Shown one piece after another: positions 46,223-53,780 of a stretch of DNA of 64,000 bases. This DNA is from Poriferisulfidus sp965221375 (GTDB taxonomy: Bacteria; Pseudomonadota; Gammaproteobacteria; Poriferisulfidales; Poriferisulfidaceae): contig OZ244883.1 of the NCBI GenBank assembly GCA_965221375.1, forward strand, positions 930,001-994,000, in the 5' to 3' direction. How positions within the stretch are numbered: position 1 is the first letter of the stretch; each line of letters opens with the position of its first letter. The translations under genes were made by a program, and so were the position numbers. Below the pieces are notes generated by a model. That model worked only from the letters and a program-made list of their open reading frames with translations, was not told the DNA's origin and searched no databases.

Positions 46223-46251
46223 TGGCATTCGCAGTAATAACTTTGTACAAT
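46223..46251 (+). promoter_or_regulatory. Promoter candidate for the first tRNA-Thr
   Basis: TACAAT at 46246-46251 preceded by TGGCAT at 46223-46228 (17-base spacer). It sits 16 bases before the tRNA. The -35 match is poor. Confidence 0.45.
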
Positions 46252-46267
46252 ATTTAGACAACCATTT

Positions 46268-46343
46268 GCTGGCGTAGCTCAGTCGGTAGAGCAGCTGTTT
46301 TGTAAACAGCCGGTCGGAGGTTCGAATCCTCTCGCCAGCTCCA
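46268..46343 (+). tRNA. thrU: tRNA-Thr (anticodon TGT)
   Basis: 76 bases including an encoded CCA. Acceptor GCTGGCG pairs with CGCCAGC; the anticodon loop is TTTGTAA with TGT; T arm GGAGG-TTCGAAT-CCTCT. It corresponds to E. coli thrU, the first tRNA of thrU-tyrU-glyT-thrT-tufB, but here it is cut off from tyrU by about 2.6 kb. Confidence 0.96.
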
Positions 46344-46349
46344 GACTTG

Positions 46350-46381
46350 AAACCCAAATGAGGAGACAAATGCGGGTTTTT
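46350..46381 (+). terminator. Weak terminator candidate behind tRNA-Thr
   Basis: AAACCC (46350-46355) can pair with GGGTTT (46374-46379), followed by T residues. The stem is only six pairs with an 18-base loop, so this is tentative. Confidence 0.3.
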
Positions 46382-46463
46382 CTGAATGGTGGGTACGCTG
46401 TTGTTTATTATTTTTTTAGTAAAGTAAGCAACATGCGAGAACCAACAACTTGGGGCGAGATAT

Positions 46464-47207
46464 ATGTCTGAAACCAATCTCGGGGACTGGAGGGTTCAGC
46501 AGTTAAGGCTTTCCATTTTCCCGGTTAATCCCATAGATATGGACGAGGGGTCTTATTGGGAGCGTTTAGTTGGAGAAAAGCCAGATCAGCATCATCACCG
46601 TCGCCAGCCTTACCAAGTTTTCGAAGGAGGGCCTTTTGGAGACGGATATTTGGTGGCCGAAGCTGATTCTAATAGAGTTCATTGGAGGATGTTGCCCAAA
46701 CCTGAGAGTGATTCTGCTGGATCCGAGATAATTGGTTTTTATGCTGAACAGCAGGAGCGGTTTTCTAAGATAATGTTGCGGTGGCTTGAAAATAGCCCAC
46801 TTCTGCAAAGAATAGGGTTTGGGGGTGTGCTTGTGCTTGATGCTAATGACCTGCCAGATGCCTGCAGTAAACTGGCAAGGCTTCTTCCAGCTGTTTCTAT
46901 AGATACTGAAAACACACGTGATTTCATGTACGGGATTAATAGAAGAATAAAGTCGAGACAAGAAATTCCAGAGTTGGAACTTAATCGCCTTGCAAAATGG
47001 TCTGTGGAACAACTATTTGAAGTAAGTGATCCCTCCGATAGGAGTACATGGCAGCCTTCAAAAACTCTGACTTTCTGCAAATTTGAATTTGATATTAATA
47101 CAGTTCGTGACTTCACTGGCGAGATGCCAAATAAACTTGTGACGAATATTTTCAAAGAACTTGTTCAACGTGCGAATGAACTTATTGTTTATGGGGATAA
47201 ACAGTGA
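46464..47207 (+). CDS. Unrecognised cassette protein 1
   Basis: 247 residues, soluble, without signal peptide or membrane segment. Begins with LGDWRVQQLRLSIFPVNP and YWERLVGEKPD; ends FKELVQRANELIVYGD. A central acidic region and the EFDINT segment suggest an alpha/beta protein, but I recognise no catalytic motif. AT-rich compared with the tuf and rpo genes beside it. First of three genes joined by start/stop overlaps (GTGA with the next). The ribosome site is weak (GGGGCGAG). Function unknown. Confidence 0.8.
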   Translation: MSETNLGDWRVQQLRLSIFPVNPIDMDEGSYWERLVGEKPDQHHHRRQPYQVFEGGPFGDGYLVAEADSNRVHWRMLPKPESDSAGSEIIGFYAEQQERFSKIMLRWLENSPLLQRIGFGGVLVLDANDLPDACSKLARLLPAVSIDTENTRDFMYGINRRIKSRQEIPELELNRLAKWSVEQLFEVSDPSDRSTWQPSKTLTFCKFEFDINTVRDFTGEMPNKLVTNIFKELVQRANELIVYGDKQ

Positions 47208-48043
47208 CCATGTATACAAAAAATTCCAGCGATTCTAGAGTTCACCCAGGAATTTTGGCAGCGCGATTGTCACGGGATTTTAGTGTTATGTCGCCAATAG
47301 ATGATGGAACTAAGTCTTATGCTGAAGGGGATAGTCCGATATCAATTGGACACTCACTAAACAGAGTAGATGATGTAGATATGGGGATTCCATTGTCTGG
47401 GAGTTGGAATGCACTCTATTCTTTAAGTGCCAGAGAATTCTTGCTCATATCGAAATGGGTAGGGCAACAAGATGAGCGGTTTGAAGTGGGAGCGGAAAGT
47501 CCATTGCCTAAGAGTTTGAGTGTGCCTTATTTTGGAAAGTTAAAAAAATTCTTGCTCTTTTCAAACGAACTTATGAGTTCCGTTCATACGAACGGTAGCG
47601 AATATAATCCAAATACTTTGGGACAAAAAATAGGTGAAAAACTCAGTGCAATATGGAGAGAGGCAAAAGATGAGCAGTTTGAAGTAGGCATGGAAAGTCT
47701 CTTTTCGGAGAGTTTGGACTCGCTTCACTCAGAAAACCCCACCCAATTGTTGTCATTGTTGAGCAAACGCCTGAGCGATACCCATGCCGACACTGAAGTG
47801 TTGGTAGAGATGCTTCGTTGGGCATCCCGCCAAGAAGTAGCGGAGGGGGACAATGGCGTTTTCAAGCTTTTGTCACAAGGAATTCTTCATGAAGATGCGC
47901 TAGTGCGAGATGCAGCGGCTCTGGGATTGGCAAATTTGGATGATGCCAAGGCAATAGGCCCACTTAGGGAAGCTATTAAAAGAGAAAAAGTGCCCGAACT
48001 CAAGGATGATTTGCAGGCGCTCGTTCAGTCGTTGGAGACTTGA
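47204..48043 (+). CDS. Unrecognised cassette protein 2 with internal and HEAT-like repeats
   Basis: 279 residues from the GTG at 47204, which overlaps the previous stop and has GGGGA 6-7 bases before it; ATG 47210 is possible. Two copies of a segment of about 45 residues (DERFEVGAES and DEQFEVGMES, each followed by an SL and Leu-rich stretch) lie near residues 86-135 and 152-200. The last 60 residues look like one HEAT-type helix pair (VRDAAALGLANLDDAKAIGPL). HEAT repeats usually bind proteins, so a scaffold or adaptor role is possible. No enzyme motif seen. Confidence 0.8.
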   Translation: MTMYTKNSSDSRVHPGILAARLSRDFSVMSPIDDGTKSYAEGDSPISIGHSLNRVDDVDMGIPLSGSWNALYSLSAREFLLISKWVGQQDERFEVGAESPLPKSLSVPYFGKLKKFLLFSNELMSSVHTNGSEYNPNTLGQKIGEKLSAIWREAKDEQFEVGMESLFSESLDSLHSENPTQLLSLLSKRLSDTHADTEVLVEMLRWASRQEVAEGDNGVFKLLSQGILHEDALVRDAAALGLANLDDAKAIGPLREAIKREKVPELKDDLQALVQSLET

Positions 48044-48048
48044 TTCCA

Positions 48049-48558
48049 GTGGCGAAAATTTTCCGAAAGCTAGAGAATAAGCGACACTGGGATCAAAAGT
48101 CGTGGCTTGGGGCGGATGACGTACAAGCTGATGCAACTCAGTGTCTAAGGGCGAAAGGGAATAAGTTATCAGTTTATGTCATTGATAATGATAAGGCCCA
48201 TACCGACAGGGTAGTCGCGGCTTTGGCTTTGACGCGCGACCATATCGCTTGGTTGGATTTGGCTATTTTCCCGGAGGTTGAGCTTGATACATGTGCGATA
48301 AAATATCAGAGAGTTCAAGGGGATACTCCTGATGTTGAAGTCAACAAATGGCATATGGATTTAGAAGAATTGACGATTGGCAAAATTGGGAAACTTGCCT
48401 TGACAATTCAGGGGCGACAGGGAGAAATCCGGCGTTACACACCAAAAGAAGTAGTGGAAGCAGTCAGAACATCATTAAGCAAAAACGAGATAGACAAGGG
48501 GAGAATAAACCCCAATCTAGTTCCATCTTTGGTGAAACGTAGAATTAACCTTGATTGA
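48049..48558 (+). CDS. Unrecognised cassette protein 3
   Basis: 169 residues from the GTG at 48049, or 172 from the TTG at 48040, which overlaps the previous stop. GGAG at 48034-48037 is too near the TTG and slightly far from the GTG. Sequence features: basic start KIFRKLENKRHWDQ, a strand-rich middle (LSVYVIDNDKAH) and a basic end (SLVKRRINLD). I recognise no family. It completes the cassette; the 69-bp repeat follows 12 bases later. Confidence 0.75.
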   Translation: MAKIFRKLENKRHWDQKSWLGADDVQADATQCLRAKGNKLSVYVIDNDKAHTDRVVAALALTRDHIAWLDLAIFPEVELDTCAIKYQRVQGDTPDVEVNKWHMDLEELTIGKIGKLALTIQGRQGEIRRYTPKEVVEAVRTSLSKNEIDKGRINPNLVPSLVKRRINLD

Positions 48559-48570
48559 ATTGAGGTGATA

Positions 48571-48639
48571 TGAGGTGGTCCTACTTCTTTGGACAGTTTG
48601 AGGGCAAAATCAAGGTGTCCTCTGATTGATGTGATGCCC
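48571..48639. repeat. 69-bp repeat, copy B
   Basis: Gapless partner of 5022-5090 (60 of 69 identical). It lies 12 bases after cassette gene 3. Both copies thus follow the last gene of an accessory segment, in the same orientation. Confidence 0.65.
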
Positions 48640-48907
48640 TCAATGGATGAGCCTACCAAAGGCAGACGATTGGTGTCAAATGCGGCAAGTTGATAGTGGT
48701 GTGCACTCGGTGGGGATGCGAATCGGTCGCGACTGAGAGTTTGCCTACGGGCGTGGCAACTCCTCCTCCTCGCACCAGCTTCCTCGACGGAAATGAAAAA
48801 CGATTTGAAAGGGAGTTCATATCGCGCTTGGAACGGCGCGGCAAACCAAAGATCAAGAAGGCCGGAAACTTGTGCTTTTCAAGTAATCTTTATAGTTCCT
48901 AATACCT

Positions 48908-48934
48908 TTGATAGGTGCCTATTTATGCTATAAT
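48908..48934 (+). promoter_or_regulatory. Promoter of the tRNA-Tyr/Gly/Thr-tuf unit
   Basis: TTGATA (48908-48913), a 15-base spacer, then extended -10 TGC-TATAAT (48926-48934). The start region TGCCCC is GC-rich, as in stringently controlled stable-RNA promoters. The tRNA-Tyr begins 23 bases later. Confidence 0.7.
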
Positions 48935-48957
48935 TGCCCCTTTACCTGATTTCCTAA

Positions 48958-49042
48958 GGAGGGGTACCCAAGCGGTCAACGGGGGCAGACTGTAAATCTG
49001 CTGGCTCAGCCTTCGTAGGTTCGAATCCTACCCCCTCCACCA
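48958..49042 (+). tRNA. tyrU: tRNA-Tyr (anticodon GTA)
   Basis: 85 bases with encoded CCA and a long variable arm, typical of bacterial tRNA-Tyr. Acceptor GGAGGGG pairs with CCCCTCC; anticodon loop CTGTAAA with GTA. Confidence 0.96.
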
Positions 49043-49078
49043 GGGGTGTGCGGGTCAGGCGGAAGAGGCGGCGCTTCG

Positions 49079-49152
49079 GCGGGCGTAGTTCAATGGTAGA
49101 ACATCAGCCTTCCAAGCTGATAATGGCGGTTCGATCCCGCTCGCCCGCTCCA
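49079..49152 (+). tRNA. glyT: tRNA-Gly (anticodon TCC)
   Basis: 74 bases with encoded CCA. Acceptor GCGGGCG pairs with CGCCCGC; anticodon loop CTTCCAA with TCC. 36 bases behind tRNA-Tyr. Confidence 0.96.
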
Positions 49153-49181
49153 GATGCCGCACTTTGGGCGACCGGGGATAT

Positions 49182-49257
<76 letters not shown>

Positions 49258-49295
49258 GACTGAATTGACAAACTTAACCACGAGGACAAACAACC

Positions 49296-50486
<1,191 letters not shown>

Positions 50487-50539
50487 ATTCCCAAAGCTTC
50501 CCTTTAGCATTTTTGGGTGCATAATGTTTGCTAGCGCAA

Positions 50540-50615
<76 letters not shown>

Positions 50616-50633
50616 TCGGGCGGAGGCGGCATG

Positions 50634-51005
50634 ATGGCGCAAGAACGCACGGATATGCCGCTGTCGCAAGCCGACCGAATGCGTTGGATTCTGGCGGTTC
50701 TGTTTATCGCTGTGGGCACAGGCGGCTTTTACTATTTTGCCGACCAGGCTCTCTTGTACCGGGTCCTGGGTGTGGTGGCCTTGTTTGCCTTGGCGGCATT
50801 CGTGTTGTCAAGTTCCGCTCATGGGTTGCGTTTGCGCGGTTTTATGCGCGAAGCGCGGGTAGAAGTGCGAAAAATGGTGTGGGCGACGCGAGCCGAGACG
50901 CTGCAGACTTCTCTGGTGGTATTCATCGCGGTCATTTTCATGGCGATGTTTTTGTGGCTGCTGGATCGACTGTTGGCTTGGCTTATTAGCGGCTTCTTGG
51001 GTTGA
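50634..51005 (+). CDS. secE: Preprotein translocase subunit SecE
   Basis: Clamps SecY in the inner-membrane translocon. 123 residues with three membrane helices (about 15-33, 39-60, 92-118), the long gammaproteobacterial form, and the conserved amphipathic segment EARVEVRKMVWATRAET before the third helix. GGAGG at 50622-50626 places the ATG at 50634 at 7 bases; ATG 50631 is also in frame. The gene starts 18 bases behind tRNA-Trp. Confidence 0.95.
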   Translation: MAQERTDMPLSQADRMRWILAVLFIAVGTGGFYYFADQALLYRVLGVVALFALAAFVLSSSAHGLRLRGFMREARVEVRKMVWATRAETLQTSLVVFIAVIFMAMFLWLLDRLLAWLISGFLG

Positions 51006-51010
51006 GCATC

Positions 51011-51568
51011 ATGGCAAGCGCATCGGATCCGGATCAAGGGTTGCAGTGGTACGCCGTGCACGTGTACTCAAATTATGAGGACCAGGTGCGCACGCGCCTG
51101 AGCGAGCATATTGAGCGTGAAGGGAAACAGGCCGAATTTGGGCGCATTGAAGTGCCTTCGGAGACCAATATCGAATTACGCGAAGGCAAGCAAAAAACGA
51201 TTCGGCGCAAAACATTCCCCGGCTACGTGCTGGTCCAGATGAAATGGTCCGAAGAGAACTGGCACCTGGTGCGCAATACGCCTAAAGTGTTGGGTTTTAT
51301 TGGTGGCGCCAAACAACACCCCGAAGCGATTCCGGATGAACAAGTGGAAGCGATTCTGACGCGCGCCGAAGAAGGGGAAGTGGCCCCGCGGATTAAAACT
51401 CTGTATGAGCCTGGACAAATGGTGCGTGTCATCGACGGGCCGTTCAACGATTTCAGCGGCGTGGTGGAAGAAGCCAATCACAGCAAAGGGCGGCTGCGTG
51501 TCGCCATTCAGATTTTTGGGCGTTCCACTCCGGTTGAACTGAATTTCGATCAAGTTGCCAAGGATTAA
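51011..51568 (+). CDS. nusG: Transcription termination/antitermination protein NusG
   Basis: Binds the RNA polymerase clamp, Rho and the S10 protein. 185 residues. NGN domain starts with LQWYAVHVYSNYEDQV; the KOW domain has VRVIDGPFNDFSGVVEE. The ATG at 51011 is preferred over an in-frame TTG at 51002. Since NusG sits on the clamp helices, the clamp insertion seen in this RpoC (59221-60081) lies in the same part of the polymerase. Confidence 0.96.
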   Translation: MASASDPDQGLQWYAVHVYSNYEDQVRTRLSEHIEREGKQAEFGRIEVPSETNIELREGKQKTIRRKTFPGYVLVQMKWSEENWHLVRNTPKVLGFIGGAKQHPEAIPDEQVEAILTRAEEGEVAPRIKTLYEPGQMVRVIDGPFNDFSGVVEEANHSKGRLRVAIQIFGRSTPVELNFDQVAKD

Positions 51569-51577
51569 GGAAACATT

Positions 51578-52018
51578 ATGGCTGCCGAAAAGTCCAAGGA
51601 AGTAAAGACGTACGTCAAGCTGCAGGTGCCCGCGGGTGGCGCCAATCCCGCGCCGCCGGTAGGACCGGCGTTGGGTCAGCACGGCTTGGCGATTCAGGAT
51701 TTCTGCAAAGCGTTCAATGACCGCACCAGTGCTATGGAAAAAGGCATGCCCTTGCCGGTGGTGATTACGGTCTACCAGGACCGGAGTTTTGACTTTATCG
51801 TCAAGACGCCGCCTGCTTCGGTGTTGCTGCGCAAGGCCGCGGGCATTGAGAAAGGAAGCCAAACCCCGAACTCAGTCAAGGTGGGGACAGTGACCCGAGC
51901 GCAGTTGGAAGAAGTGGCTCAGGCCAAAATGCCGGATTTGAATGCCAACGATCTGGATGCGGCGGTACGCATTATCGAAGGTAGTGCGCGCAGCATGGGG
52001 CTGGAGGTGGAAGGATGA
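51578..52018 (+). CDS. rplK: 50S ribosomal protein L11
   Basis: 146 residues (E. coli 142). Core of the GTPase-associated stalk base. VKLQVPAGGANPAPPVGPALGQHG, read in parts, is the universal N-terminal proline-rich segment. Starts 9 bases behind nusG and overlaps rplA (ATGA). Confidence 0.97.
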   Translation: MAAEKSKEVKTYVKLQVPAGGANPAPPVGPALGQHGLAIQDFCKAFNDRTSAMEKGMPLPVVITVYQDRSFDFIVKTPPASVLLRKAAGIEKGSQTPNSVKVGTVTRAQLEEVAQAKMPDLNANDLDAAVRIIEGSARSMGLEVEG

Positions 52019-52698
52019 AGAGCAAACGTTTTCGTGAAGTGCAGGCTCAGGTGGAAGCAGAGACGATCTATCCGATCGAGCAAGCCATCGACCTGGCAAA
52101 AACAAGCGGCACGGCGAAATTTGATGAAAGCATGGACGTCAGCGTCAATCTAGGCGTGGATTCGCGGCAGAGTGAGCAGAATGTGCGCGGCGCGACCGTG
52201 TTGCCGCATGGTTCGGGACGCAGCACGCGCGTGGCCGTATTTGCTCGCGGTGAGCAAGCGCAGGCGGCCACGGAAGCCGGTGCCGATGTGGTCGGTACGG
52301 AAGATTTGGCCGAGCAGATCAAAAACGGCGATGTTGATTTCAGCACCGTCATTGCAGCGCCTGACTGTATGTCGATTGTGGGGGCGCTGGGGCAGATTCT
52401 GGGTCCTCGCGGGCTCATGCCGAACCCGAAAACAAATACAGTCACCGCAGATGTGGCGGAGGCCGTCAAAAATGCGAAAGCGGGACAGGTGCGCTACCGG
52501 ACAGACAAAGGGGGGATTGTGCACTGCAGCATCGGGCGCGTCAGTTTCAACGCCGAGGCGTTGACCGAAAACCTCAGGGCACTGATCAAGGAATTGAACC
52601 GAGTGAAGCCTGCGGCGACCAAAGGAATTTACATCCGTCGGGTTACTGTGTCGACCACGATGGGGCCGGGGGTTCGAGTGGACCCGGCAACGCTTTGA
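52015..52698 (+). CDS. rplA: 50S ribosomal protein L1
   Basis: 227 residues. Binds 23S rRNA at the L1 stalk and, in E. coli, represses its own operon. Conserved GPRGLMPNPKTNTVT and the C-terminal TMGPGVRVDP are clear. Overlaps rplK by four bases. Only 28 bases separate it from rplJ. Confidence 0.97.
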   Translation: MKSKRFREVQAQVEAETIYPIEQAIDLAKTSGTAKFDESMDVSVNLGVDSRQSEQNVRGATVLPHGSGRSTRVAVFARGEQAQAATEAGADVVGTEDLAEQIKNGDVDFSTVIAAPDCMSIVGALGQILGPRGLMPNPKTNTVTADVAEAVKNAKAGQVRYRTDKGGIVHCSIGRVSFNAEALTENLRALIKELNRVKPAATKGIYIRRVTVSTTMGPGVRVDPATL

Positions 52699-52726
52699 TA
52701 AACCTGCCTGCGTATCGGAGTTTCTT

Positions 52727-53257
52727 ATGCCTTTGACCCATGAGCAAAAAAGCGCGGTGATTGAAGAGGTCGCGGCCGTGGCGTCTCGAGCGCGCGTACT
52801 GGTGGCTGCGGAATATCGGGGCATGACCGTGCAGGAGATGACGGATTTCCGTCACCAGGCACGGGAGAGCAATGTTTATGTGCGTGTAGTCAAAAATAAT
52901 TTGGCACGGCGCGCGCTCAGTGAAACCCCTCACGCCTGCGCCAGCGAACACTTAATCGGTCCATTGGTACTGGGTTTTTCAGAAGGAGAGCCCAACGATG
53001 CCCCGCGACTGTTCCGTGATTTCAGCAAGGCGAATGAGCATATGGAGCTGAAATTCGGCGCCATGGACGGCGCGGTATTGAACACTGGCGAGGTGCGTCG
53101 ACTGGCGGACCTGCCTTCACGTGAAGAAGCTTTGGCGCAACTGATGGCGGTGATGCGCGCGCCTGCCGAGAAATTGGTGCGCACGATGGCGGCGGTTCCG
53201 GCCCAATTGGCACGGACACTGGGCGCTTATCGAGATCAACGCCAAGCGCAATCTTGA
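52727..53257 (+). CDS. rplJ: 50S ribosomal protein L10
   Basis: 176 residues (E. coli 165). Anchors the L7/L12 dimers on the stalk. Begins PLTHEQKSAVIEEV; VVKNNLARRAL is the rRNA-binding segment; the C-terminal helix that binds L7/L12 is present. The leader before it is only 28 bases, far shorter than the regulatory leader of E. coli. Confidence 0.96.
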   Translation: MPLTHEQKSAVIEEVAAVASRARVLVAAEYRGMTVQEMTDFRHQARESNVYVRVVKNNLARRALSETPHACASEHLIGPLVLGFSEGEPNDAPRLFRDFSKANEHMELKFGAMDGAVLNTGEVRRLADLPSREEALAQLMAVMRAPAEKLVRTMAAVPAQLARTLGAYRDQRQAQS

Positions 53258-53296
53258 TTTACTTTTTATTGAACTTTTAAACTGGAGTTTGAACTC

Positions 53297-53683
53297 ATGC
53301 CTACAGCAAGCGTTTCCAAGGAAGAAATTTTGGATGTCATCGCGAACATGTCAGTAATGGAAGTTGTTGACCTTGTGTCTGCGATGGAGGAAAAATTCGG
53401 AGTCTCGGCTGCTGCAGCTACGGTTGCTGCCGCCCCGGCCGCAGCTGCCGCTGCGGAGGAAGAAGAGGCCAAGACTGAGCAGGATGTCATTTTGGCGTCC
53501 TTCGGCTCGAATAAGATCGCTGTGATCAAAGTGGTCCGGGCAGCAACTGGATTAGGGCTGAAAGATGCGAAGGATCTGGTGGAGAAAGCTCCCTCCCCGT
53601 TGAAGGAAGGGGTCCCACTGGAAGAAGCTGAAGAACTGAAGAAGCAGCTAGAAGAAGCAGGCGCGACGGTCGAACTTAAGTAA
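53297..53683 (+). CDS. rplL: 50S ribosomal protein L7/L12
   Basis: 128 residues. N-terminal dimerisation helices, an Ala-rich hinge (about 40-58) and the C-terminal domain IKVVRAATGLGLKDAKDLVE that recruits translation factors. 39 bases behind rplJ. Confidence 0.97.
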   Translation: MPTASVSKEEILDVIANMSVMEVVDLVSAMEEKFGVSAAAATVAAAPAAAAAAEEEEAKTEQDVILASFGSNKIAVIKVVRAATGLGLKDAKDLVEKAPSPLKEGVPLEEAEELKKQLEEAGATVELK

Positions 53684-53780
53684 GTTCGGTGCGCACCGCA
53701 ATCCAGCAAGCAGGTAGACCGACGTGTTTTCACGCCGGGCGGCCCTTATTTAATTGACACCCGTTTATTCAGAGGTAGGC

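Larger units (their letters stand above)
48559..48957. other. Gap between the cassette and tRNA-Tyr
   Basis: 399 bases. Contains repeat copy B (48571-48639), then about 260 bases in which no convincing gene is seen (a 70-codon TTG frame at 48690 has no ribosome site), and finally the tRNA promoter. No duplicated tRNA-Thr 3' end was found here. Confidence 0.6.

Noticed and set aside
48690..48902. 70-codon frame between repeat copy B and tRNA-Tyr
   Set aside because: TTG start, no ribosome site, low-complexity content; no family recognised.
46331..48957. Integration site duplicated from the tRNA-Thr 3' end
   Set aside because: No second copy of the tRNA-Thr 3' end was found at the far edge of the cassette, and no integrase is present.
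50490..50517. CCCAAA/TTTGGG hairpin behind tuf as terminator
   Set aside because: Only six pairs, a 16-base loop and no T-run afterwards.
53687..53698. 12-bp palindrome CGGTGCGCACCG between rplL and rpoB
   Set aside because: It leaves no loop for a hairpin and no T-run follows; taken as chance, though a processing site cannot be excluded.
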